A DNA stretch of 64,000 nt, taken from Cohaesibacter gelatinilyticus. Its GTDB lineage: Bacteria; Pseudomonadota; Alphaproteobacteria; Rhizobiales; Cohaesibacteraceae. The notes under the pieces are model-generated. The model was not told the origin of the DNA. It was given only the letters and a program-made list of their open reading frames with translations, and searched no databases. This document shows, one piece after another, positions 18,634 to 24,283 of the stretch. The DNA lies in the NCBI RefSeq assembly GCF_900215605.1, contig NZ_OBEL01000002.1:124001-188000 (forward strand), read 5' to 3'. The position numbers were made by a program, and so were the translations under genes. Each line of letters begins with the position of its first letter. Position 1 is the stretch's first letter.

Positions 18634-19254
18634 GTGATTGAGATTTTGCTGAAAGGCATCGGCGTCGGCTTTGCCGTTGCAGCCCCCGTTGGCCCAATTG
18701 GCCTGCTCTGCATCAGACGCACCCTGAAAGAAGGACGAGCAAGCGGCCTTGCTTCGGGGCTTGGCGCAGCAACGGCTGACGGGATCTATGGTTTCATGGT
18801 GGCGGCTGGCTTTGCGGCGACCGGCCTGATGATCAGCTATGCCCAGCCGATGCAGCTCTTTGGGGGCTTGCTGATTGCCTGTCTTGGCCTCTTGTCCGTT
18901 CGCGCATTTTTCAAAGCCAAATCAGACACAAAGCCAGCCGACGCCAAGGAAGCAGGCAGCATCGTCTCGGCCTTTGCCACAACCTTTGCACTGACCATTT
19001 CCAACCCCATGACCATTCTGGCTTTCGTCGCGCTGGTCGCAGGTCTGGGTAGCGCGGCTGCCTCGCACGCCTATGCTGCCTATATTCTGGTTTTCGGGGT
19101 CTTTGCAGGATCAGCCTTATGGTGGCTCATTCTAGTCACTGCAGCATCCCTCGCCCGCTCTCGTATCACACCCCAGACCACCCGCTGGCTGGATCTTGCC
19201 TCTGGCACAGTGCTTCTCATCTGGGGTGCATGGATTGCCTGGTCTGCATTATAA
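18634..19254 (+). CDS. LysE/RhtB-family amino-acid exporter
   Basis: 206 residues with six hydrophobic helices. The N-terminal family signature is GFAVAAPVGPIGLLCIRRTL, with SNPMTILAFVALVAG in the fourth segment. The start is GTG 18634, 8 bp after the Lrp gene stop, so the two are one operon. The exported amino acid cannot be told from sequence. Confidence 0.88.
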   Translation: MIEILLKGIGVGFAVAAPVGPIGLLCIRRTLKEGRASGLASGLGAATADGIYGFMVAAGFAATGLMISYAQPMQLFGGLLIACLGLLSVRAFFKAKSDTKPADAKEAGSIVSAFATTFALTISNPMTILAFVALVAGLGSAAASHAYAAYILVFGVFAGSALWWLILVTAASLARSRITPQTTRWLDLASGTVLLIWGAWIAWSAL

Positions 19255-19363
19255 GGCGCTGAGGACTGCTGGATCTGCTATAGTGCACGAACATTTAGAC
19301 CTTGTTTCAAGAATAACGCCTTCATATCCATAGATGGCCAAATCCATAAAAGGTAAGTGTTTC

Positions 19364-19699
19364 ATGTCCTATCCAGATTTCATCAAAGCCTTTCCCGCCA
19401 TTGATGTTCCCTTTCCTGAAGATGTGGTGCAAACCTCAGTGGTGCAGTCCGAGGCCGGATTGGTTGCCTTTTTCACCTTCCTCAAAGACATGGAATTGCC
19501 CATGCATTCGCATGGTGCGCAATGGGGCACGGTCGTGGCAGGTGAGATTGAGCTGACCATCGGAAGCGAGACAAAAATCTACCGCGCAGGCGACAGCTAT
19601 TCCATTCCAGCCGGCGTTGAGCATGGCGCACAGATCAAGGCCGGAGCCCGGGTGATTGATGTGTTTGAAGAGGCTGATCGTTACCCGATCAAGGCTTAG
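19364..19699 (+). CDS. Cupin-domain protein; stop codon spans the IS boundary
   Basis: 111 residues forming a single cupin barrel: motif 1 MHSHGAQWGTVVAGE and motif 2 near SIPAGVEHG, with His residues for a metal site. Start ATG 19364 is preferred over 19334 because AAAGG lies about 10 nt upstream. The TAG stop uses TA from the flank and G from the first base of the IS element. The restored target site would also give TAG here, so the insertion left the protein unchanged. Function unknown. Confidence 0.8.
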   Translation: MSYPDFIKAFPAIDVPFPEDVVQTSVVQSEAGLVAFFTFLKDMELPMHSHGAQWGTVVAGEIELTIGSETKIYRAGDSYSIPAGVEHGAQIKAGARVIDVFEEADRYPIKA

Positions 19700-19711
19700 G
19701 CTCAGGACTCA

Positions 19712-20107
19712 TTAAATCCACCATATGACGATAGCTGCAATTGTAATTGCAGCCATGAATATGTCGGCCCGGCGGTCGTAACGCGTGGCTATGCGGCGCC
19801 AATCCTTGAGACGCCCGAACATGTTCTCGATTTTATGTCGTTGTTTGTATTGTATTTTACAAAATGAAGCAGGGTCTTTTCGTCCCTTGCGCGGCGGAAT
19901 GCATGAAGCGATTCCCTTAGCACTAAGAGCGGAGCGGTATTCATCAGAGTCATAGCCCTTGTCAGCTATCATCGTCGCACAATTGCCTTCTGGCAGAACC
20001 GGATACAGGATCTTAGCCCCGATATGATCCGAGATCTGTCCTGCGGTCAGGCACATCGCAACCGGTCGCCCCTCACCATCGCACACAGCGTGCAATTTGG
20101 TGTTCAA
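19712..20107 (-). CDS. IS5-family transposase, ORF B (read by -1 frameshift)
   Basis: 131 residues containing the second half of the DDE domain: NTKLHAVCDGEGRPV, catalytic Asp in MIADKGYDSDEYR, and the final Glu in KIENMFGRLKDWRR. It is not expected to be translated alone. The fusion with ORF A by programmed -1 frameshifting gives the active transposase. The frame is intact. Confidence 0.88.
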   Translation of the reverse strand: MNTKLHAVCDGEGRPVAMCLTAGQISDHIGAKILYPVLPEGNCATMIADKGYDSDEYRSALSAKGIASCIPPRKGRKDPASFCKIQYKQRHKIENMFGRLKDWRRIATRYDRRADIFMAAITIAAIVIWWI

Positions 20108-20472
20108 TCCACCTTTTGTGCGGCCGATGTGGCGGGGAAGAATCCCCCTTTTACCAAGCTCGACGCGGTGCGGTGGGCTTTCAAATGGGTTGCATCGATC
20201 ATGAGTGTGTCAGGCGGTCCATCCTCAGCCGATAAATGACTGAAAATAAGATCAAAAACACCAAGTTCAGTCCAACGCCGGAAGCGATTGTAGAGCGTCT
20301 TGTGAGGGCCATAAGCCTGGGGAGAATCCTTCCATTGAAGGCCGTTCTTCAAAACGTAGATGATGCCGGAAATGACACGACGGTCATCGACCCGGGCTAT
20401 TCCGTGTGACTTGGGAAAGAAGGGTTCAATTTTCGACATCGGATCGACTGACAGAAGAAACAAATCAGGCAT
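20104..20472 (-). CDS. IS5-family transposase, ORF A
   Basis: 122 residues, the N-terminal half of the DDE transposase (DUF4096-like HTH, GIIYVLKNGLQWKDSP, then the first catalytic Asp in DTLMIDATHLKAHRTA). Start ATG 20472 follows AAGGAG by 6 nt. Near the 3' end, GTA-AAA-GGG contains the classic A_AAA_GGG heptamer. A -1 slip there joins ORF A to ORF B, restoring the family sequence RGILPRHIGRTKGGLNTK. Confidence 0.88.
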   Translation of the reverse strand: MPDLFLLSVDPMSKIEPFFPKSHGIARVDDRRVISGIIYVLKNGLQWKDSPQAYGPHKTLYNRFRRWTELGVFDLIFSHLSAEDGPPDTLMIDATHLKAHRTASSLVKGGFFPATSAAQKVD

Positions 20473-20558
20473 GGCAAACTCCTTTGCCACTCTGAATCAC
20501 AAATCGCCAATCAATGCAAATTAATGGGTCTTGAGCCTAGCTTAGCCTACCCTACAAT

Positions 20559-21122
20559 TCATGACTGTCGCACGATGTCCCATGCGCTTTCAGCAAGATG
20601 GATGGCATTCACTTCAGGCCTCTCAAGACCGCCACATTTTCGCAAATAGTCATAGGTCGGCCCAACGATCAGCGCCGAGGCCAATGGCCATGGCATATCC
20701 CGAACCGCTCCCATTTTCACCCAAGATTGATAGACGACTTCTGCCTCTTCAAAACCCTGTTTCGATACGGTTAGGATCTCGACAAGCTCGGGATCCGTGA
20801 GCGCCCGAATGCGCATCTCTTCGTAAAACAGAAAAAGCGCTCGGTCTTGCAAAGCCCATTCAGCAAGGCCCAGCACGACCGTCTGGATCATCTCCTTGGG
20901 TGTCTCGCTCGATCGCTTGGAAATGGCGATCTTTTCCCATTCCGTATTGGCCGTCTTCCAGATCTCCACGGCGATGTCAGGCTTGCCACCAAAGAAATGA
21001 TAAATGCTGCCTGTCGTTGCCCCGGAAGCACGACGGATATCCGCAATCGTGGCAGAGGAATATCCCTTCTCAACAAAAACAGACAGGGCGGCATCCAGGA
21101 TGGATTGGCGACGATCGGACAT
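20559..21122 (-). CDS. TetR/AcrR-family repressor
   Basis: 187 residues: N-terminal TetR HTH (ILDAALSVFVEKGYSSATIA and ATTGSIYHFFGGKPDIA) and a helical ligand domain with a TetR_C pattern (LSEWALQDRALFLFYEEMRI-like). It is divergent from a SnoaL-like gene 75 bp away, with two tandem CTAGAA-N5-TTCTAG operators between them, so it almost certainly regulates itself and that gene. Ligand unknown. Confidence 0.9.
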   Translation of the reverse strand: MSDRRQSILDAALSVFVEKGYSSATIADIRRASGATTGSIYHFFGGKPDIAVEIWKTANTEWEKIAISKRSSETPKEMIQTVVLGLAEWALQDRALFLFYEEMRIRALTDPELVEILTVSKQGFEEAEVVYQSWVKMGAVRDMPWPLASALIVGPTYDYLRKCGGLERPEVNAIHLAESAWDIVRQS

Positions 21123-21135
21123 GAAACCCTCACAC

Positions 21136-21187
21136 TTGACACAACTAGAACATCGTTCTAATGATGATACTAGAACATCATTCTAGT
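21136..21187 (+). promoter_or_regulatory. Promoter with two tandem TetR operators
   Basis: Two copies of a CTAGAACATC-type palindrome: 21145-21161 (CTAGAA-N5-TTCTAA, one mismatch) and 21170-21186 (CTAGAA-N5-TTCTAG, perfect), 25 bp centre to centre. A -35 TTGACA at 21136 and a possible -10 TAATGA at 21159 place the first operator in the promoter spacer. It serves the SnoaL-like gene and/or the divergent repressor. Confidence 0.7.
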
Positions 21188-21197
21188 GGAGATATCC

Positions 21198-21605
21198 ATG
21201 CCCGATCAAGCCCAAACCAACCTCATCGCTGCCAAGAGTTTCGTCACGGCTGTAGAACGCATGGATGGCTCTGTCCTTGATGCCTTCTTCAGTTCGGATG
21301 TGAAGCAGATCGAATGGCCAAACCTGTTCAAACCGAATGGCGAAGAGCGCGACCTGCCAAAGCTCAAAACCGATATCGAAAAGGCCCGCGGCATCTTGCG
21401 TGAGCAAAGGTACGAGATCACCCGCGAACTGGCAGATGGAGACTGCGTCATGCTGGAAATGATCTGGCGTGGCACCATGGAAATTGACTTCCCTCCACTG
21501 ACCAAAGACCAGAACTTACAGGCCCATTGCGTCGCCATTTTCGACTTCGAAAACGGCAAGGCCACCGGCCTTCGAAACTATGATTGCTTCGATCCCTTTG
21601 CTTGA
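21198..21605 (+). CDS. SnoaL/NTF2-like protein
   Basis: 135 residues with the cone-shaped NTF2-like fold pattern: long N-terminal helix (SFVTAVERMDGSVLDAFFSSD), then alternating strands ending EIDFPPL... HCVAIFDFENGKATGLRNYDCF. Start ATG 21198 has GGAG 6 nt upstream; GTG 21186 is part of the operator. Members bind small hydrophobic ligands or act as isomerases or hydrolases. It is controlled by the adjacent TetR protein. Confidence 0.8.
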   Translation: MPDQAQTNLIAAKSFVTAVERMDGSVLDAFFSSDVKQIEWPNLFKPNGEERDLPKLKTDIEKARGILREQRYEITRELADGDCVMLEMIWRGTMEIDFPPLTKDQNLQAHCVAIFDFENGKATGLRNYDCFDPFA

Positions 21606-21719
21606 GAATGAACCAGGACGTCTTCGCTCTCGTCCCATTTTGAGAAAATTTATCCCATGAATATCTTATTGAATTCATTGATATTTTAAGTTGATAGAAA
21701 AATTAAAACAAACCTTGAG

Positions 21720-21748
21720 TTGACAATTTTTTTGCATTTGCGTATCGA
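21720..21748 (+). promoter_or_regulatory. Strong sigma-70 promoter of the leader/tRNA array
   Basis: A consensus TTGACA (21720-21725) with an exact 17-bp spacer and TATCGA (21743-21748). Transcription should begin about 21755, leaving a short 5' leader before the leader ORF at 21777. It is among the best promoters visible in the window. Confidence 0.75.
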
Positions 21749-21776
21749 TTCAAGCCTCAGAAAAAGGAAATATTCG

Positions 21777-21854
21777 ATGTCTATCGCAACCTATTATTCA
21801 GCAAGTTCATATGCGTCCGCGCTTCGCGGTCGAAGGCATTTGCGTGTGCGGTAA
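21777..21854 (+). CDS. 25-residue Tyr/Ser leader peptide, putative attenuator ORF
   Basis: ATG 21777 is preceded by AAAAAGGAAA with ideal spacing. The peptide begins MSIATYYSASSYAS and ends Arg-rich before TAA at 21852. Eight of 25 codons are Ser or Tyr: TCT 21780, TAT 21792, TAT 21795, TCA 21798, AGT 21804, TCA 21807, TAT 21810, TCC 21816. Seven lie within 27 nt. A hairpin CCGCG/CGCGG (21817-21829) follows the cluster. The stop codon sits inside CGGTAAGC (21849-21856), which is an exact complement of the terminator arm at 21895-21902. Size, codon bias and position are those of an attenuation leader peptide. The biased codons match the three tRNAs just downstream. Function is inferred. Confidence 0.7.
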   Translation: MSIATYYSASSYASALRGRRHLRVR

Positions 21855-21902
21855 GCGATAGGCACATCGTTATGTTTTTGACCCGGAAGCAGATGCTTAC
21901 CG
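21849..21902 (+). promoter_or_regulatory. Candidate antiterminator pairing around the leader stop codon
   Basis: CGGTAAGC (21849-21856), which includes the leader TAA, can pair over 8 bp plus a G-U with GCTTACCG (21895-21902). That removes the descending arm of the terminator at 21881-21905. A ribosome at the stop codon would mask the first strand and permit termination. A ribosome stalled upstream on the Tyr/Ser codons would leave it free and allow read-through into the tRNAs. The pairing is read by eye; no energies were computed. Confidence 0.6.
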
Positions 21903-21910
21903 GGTTTTTT
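21881..21910 (+). terminator. Intrinsic terminator / attenuator before the tRNA array
   Basis: ACCCGG (21881-21886) pairs with CCGGGT (21900-21905), and AAGC with GCTT inside, giving a 10-bp stem with one bulged A and an AGAT tetraloop, followed at once by TTTTTT. It lies 26 nt after the leader stop and 20 nt before the first tRNA. A further CCCGGGT at 21915-21921 can also pair with either arm, offering alternative folds. Confidence 0.75.
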
Positions 21911-21930
21911 GTTGCCCGGGTCATTGAGAA

Positions 21931-22019
21931 GGAAGATGAACCGGGCAGGTGTCCGGCACCGCTTGGAAAGCGGCTGGGGCCCGAACGGGTCTGGGGATCA
22001 AGACCTCTGTCTTCCGCCA
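21931..22019 (+). tRNA. tRNA-Ser(GGA)-like, non-canonical
   Basis: Folds as a class II tRNA. Acceptor GGAAGAT/GTCTTCC has a T-G last pair; the 4-bp D stem CCGG/CCGG carries an 8-nt loop; the anticodon loop TTGGAAA gives GGA (UCU/UCC codons); a 17-nt variable arm pairs internally; the discriminator is G with encoded CCA. Odd points are a mismatched 27-43 pair (A/C), a T arm with an open first pair, and T loop ATCAAGA with A instead of T54. The G73 discriminator and long variable arm fit SerRS recognition. It may be missed or called a pseudo-tRNA by scanners. Confidence 0.7.
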
Positions 22020-22021
22020 AT

Positions 22022-22105
22022 GGAGTAGCTGGGCACTGGGGAGCCCACCGGACTGTAAATCCGACGCTTATAGCTGTGCTGGTTCAATTCCAGCCTACTC
22101 CACCA
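22022..22105 (+). tRNA. tRNA-Tyr(GTA), class II, short D loop
   Basis: Acceptor GGAGTAG/CTACTCC, discriminator A and encoded CCA. The D stem GGGC/GCCC has only an 8-nt loop. The anticodon loop CTGTAAA gives GTA (UAU/UAC). A 13-nt variable arm is followed by a perfect 5-bp T stem with canonical loop TTCAATT. The outer anticodon-stem pair is C/A. It starts 2 nt (AT) after the CCA of the preceding tRNA. Of the three, this is the most canonical. Confidence 0.78.
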
Positions 22106-22107
22106 AT

Positions 22108-22196
22108 AGAGAGTGAACCAGCCGGGGTGCTGGCGCAGACTGCTAATCTGTCGGAGCCTGAATGGGCTTGCGGGTCGGGACCGCCGCTCTCTGTCA
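22108..22196 (+). tRNA. tRNA-Ser(GCT)-like, non-canonical
   Basis: Starts 2 nt (AT again) after the Tyr tRNA CCA. Acceptor AGAGAGT/GCTCTCT begins with an A-T pair. D stem CCAG/CTGG has an 8-nt loop; anticodon loop CTGCTAA gives GCT (AGU/AGC); the 17-nt variable arm has stem AGCC/GGCT; the discriminator is G. The 3' end reads TCA rather than CCA, so CCA would have to be added after trimming. T loop is GTCGGGA, lacking T54 and A58. Its architecture copies the Ser(GGA) gene: same 86-nt body, same T-G pair, same open first T-stem pair. Confidence 0.65.
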
Positions 22197-22224
22197 TAAT
22201 TTTGACTAGACCATATTTGGAGCT

Positions 22225-22250
22225 CGATGCATCAGTCCCAGCAGGCATCG
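22225..22250 (+). terminator. Weak hairpin after the tRNA array
   Basis: CGATGC (22225-22230) and GCATCG (22245-22250) form a 6-bp stem with a 14-nt loop, followed by TTATCATCTT. It may end the array transcript before the convergent LysR gene, but lacks a true T run. Confidence 0.35.
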
Positions 22251-22275
22251 TTATCATCTTCGTTCAAACATTCAA

Positions 22276-23130
22276 TCAGGCCATGATTTCCGCATAAAGG
22301 GTCTGGGTTGCCAGAGAGGGAGAAGCCACAGAACATATTTGCAATTCACGTATCAGAGGGCTTTTGAGATCCTTATAGACCAATCCATCTCCCAGCTCGG
22401 AGACCGTCAATTTTGGCAAGATGGTCATACCCAGTTCCGATTTGACGGCTTCAAGCAAAGCACGCGTATCCCTTATCTTTAAAAAAACATTCAGCTTTAC
22501 ATCTGCCTGATCTGCATAGTCATTGATGGCCTCCTCACAACCAGACGCCGACATCAGCAATGGATGATTTTCAAGATCAAGAACATCAATGCTGCTCTGT
22601 TTCGATAGTGAATGATTTTTGGGACAGACAACCCCAAGTTCCAAATGCCTGAGCAGCGTTGCATCGGCTCCCAATCTGCCCATGGAAATGGCAATATCTA
22701 CAACTTTGTTGTCCAGCAACGTGGCGCATTCTTCGTCAGAACCCTCGATGAGCTCCACCGTAATTTTGGGATACCACTTTTGCAGTTTTGCCAGTACCTT
22801 TGGCAAAATTCCAACGGCAGCACTGGTAACAGACGCAATTGTCACATGGCCGGAAATTTCGGGCTCTACACTCAGAGCAGACAATGCTTCCAGATGATCC
22901 AATGCCGCACGCACTTCGATCTGAGCCCTCTTGCCCAAAGCTGTCATTCCCGCTTCACGGCCAGAGCGCCAGACAAGTGGCCCGCCCAGCAACTCCTCCC
23001 AGGCGCGCATCGCATGACTGACACCAGACTGGGTAAGCCCCAATCCTTCGGCCACCTTTGTGTAGCTTTTCTCATGAGCAAGTGCATCCAGCACACGCAA
23101 CATGGTGATATTGATATTATTTATGCTCAT
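22276..23130 (-). CDS. LysR-family transcriptional regulator
   Basis: 284 residues: N-terminal winged HTH (NINITMLRVLDALAHEKSYT, LGLTQSGVSHAMRAWEELLG) and a C-terminal substrate-binding fold (ISGHVTIASVTSAAVGILPK onward). It is divergent from a DMT-family exporter gene 80 bp away, which it probably controls. The C-terminus is slightly short for LysR proteins, but both lobes are represented. Confidence 0.9.
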   Translation of the reverse strand: MSINNINITMLRVLDALAHEKSYTKVAEGLGLTQSGVSHAMRAWEELLGGPLVWRSGREAGMTALGKRAQIEVRAALDHLEALSALSVEPEISGHVTIASVTSAAVGILPKVLAKLQKWYPKITVELIEGSDEECATLLDNKVVDIAISMGRLGADATLLRHLELGVVCPKNHSLSKQSSIDVLDLENHPLLMSASGCEEAINDYADQADVKLNVFLKIRDTRALLEAVKSELGMTILPKLTVSELGDGLVYKDLKSPLIRELQICSVASPSLATQTLYAEIMA

Positions 23131-23210
23131 GCAATATATGATATCTAATCATTTGGCTCATGTCTCCTATTAAGATATTCCTTCAAAAAAATCAGTAGGA
23201 GCTTGGATCA

Positions 23211-24149
23211 ATGAAAGACTTGAGGCCTGAAACAGCTGACAATACAACCCCCTACCTTCGTGGTGCAGTTTATGGTGTAGCCGCTGTTTCCATTTGGGCA
23301 GGATGGATGGCAATCACACGTCTTGGTGTCACCACCAATCTGGATTCCTGGGATATAGCAGCACTGCGTTTTGGCGTTGCTGGGTTGCTGCTTTCGCCGG
23401 TTATCATGAGACACGGCTTCGCGCTGGATCAACTCGGTCTGGCAAGACTTTTACTATTGATTTCCGGTGCCGGAGCCCCATATGCAATCATCGCAGCAAG
23501 TGGGTTGGAATTCGCCCCCGCCGCCGATGCCGGTGCTTTGGTCCCTGGTGTCATGCCTCTATTCGTTGCATTATTGTCTAGCTTTTTTCTTTCCGAAAAA
23601 TTCTCTCCCAATCGCAAGCTCGGCCTTCTAATGATTTTGACTGGCGTGATCGCCATTGCTGGTTCGTCACTCATGTCCGCCGAACTCAATCGATCCTTCG
23701 GTCATGCTATTTTCCTTTGCGCATCTTTTCTTTGGGCAGTTTTCACAATAATCCTGAAATGGGCAAAGCTTTCCCCGCTCCATGCGACTGCTCTTGTTTC
23801 CGTTGGCTCAATGATCGGATATCTACCGGTTTATTTTGCTATTGCAGGGACCAAATTGCTTGATGCACCCCTATCAGACCTGATCATCCAATCGATCTAT
23901 CAAGGCGTATTTACGACAGTGGTATCGCTTTTTCTGTTTGGCAAAGCCGTATCAATCCTGGGAGCATCCAGCGGTGCTGCATTCGGGGCACTGGTCCCTG
24001 CCATGGCGGCCCTTTTGGCTATCCCCATCCTTGGTGAATTTTCCAAACCCGTTGATTGGCTCGGTATCATCACCATTTCAATCGGAGTCTTTCTGGCCAG
24101 CGGCGGACCACTCCCCCAAATTACCAACCTGAAAAAATCAAAAAGCTGA
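23211..24149 (+). CDS. EamA/DMT-family transporter
   Basis: 312 residues with ten predicted membrane helices arranged as two EamA repeats (first LRGAVYGVAAVSIWAGWMAI, second near FGHAIFLCASFLWAVFTIIL). Such proteins usually export metabolites. Start ATG 23211 has AGGAG about 10 nt upstream. The divergent LysR gene is its likely regulator. Substrate unknown. Confidence 0.88.
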   Translation: MKDLRPETADNTTPYLRGAVYGVAAVSIWAGWMAITRLGVTTNLDSWDIAALRFGVAGLLLSPVIMRHGFALDQLGLARLLLLISGAGAPYAIIAASGLEFAPAADAGALVPGVMPLFVALLSSFFLSEKFSPNRKLGLLMILTGVIAIAGSSLMSAELNRSFGHAIFLCASFLWAVFTIILKWAKLSPLHATALVSVGSMIGYLPVYFAIAGTKLLDAPLSDLIIQSIYQGVFTTVVSLFLFGKAVSILGASSGAAFGALVPAMAALLAIPILGEFSKPVDWLGIITISIGVFLASGGPLPQITNLKKSKS

Positions 24150-24244
24150 CCGTATGAAAAGAATGTTGTCCAATACAGTCAGCTGTTCTGTATTCACCCA
24201 CAAATGCTCTTGGTAATGACTGAATTGCAAGGTCATTGCGAGAA

Positions 24245-24276
24245 GGTGCTTTCAGCAACTGCCAACTGAAAGCACC
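24245..24276 (-). terminator. Perfect 11-bp hairpin after the GMC gene
   Basis: GGTGCTTTCAG (24245-24255) and CTGAAAGCACC (24266-24276) enclose a 10-nt loop, 7 bp beyond the stop of the minus-strand GMC gene. No T run follows on that strand, so it may protect the mRNA end rather than terminate it. Confidence 0.55.
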
Positions 24277-24283
24277 AGCCCGG

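Larger units (their letters stand above)
19699..20537 (-). mobile_element. IS5-family (IS427-group) insertion sequence, complete
   Basis: The element is 839 bp, bounded by 17-bp imperfect terminal inverted repeats: left 19699-19715 (GGCTCAGGACTCATTAA) and right 20521-20537 (TTAATGGGTCTTGAGCC), 15 of 17 matching. It carries two overlapping transposase frames on the minus strand with an A-AAA-GGG slippery site between them. A TA on each side suggests a TA target duplication. Both transposase parts look intact, so it may be active. Confidence 0.88.

Noticed and set aside
21931-22019. Two-piece tmRNA or allo-tRNA (extended acceptor type)
   Set aside because: The acceptor has 7 bp and the T stem 4-5 bp, not the 8/4 or 9/3 layout of allo-tRNAs, and no tag-peptide reading frame or Ala identity pair is present.
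21872-22297. 141-codon plus-strand ORF across the tRNA array
   Set aside because: It has no ribosome site and its bases are fully explained by three tRNA folds and a terminator.
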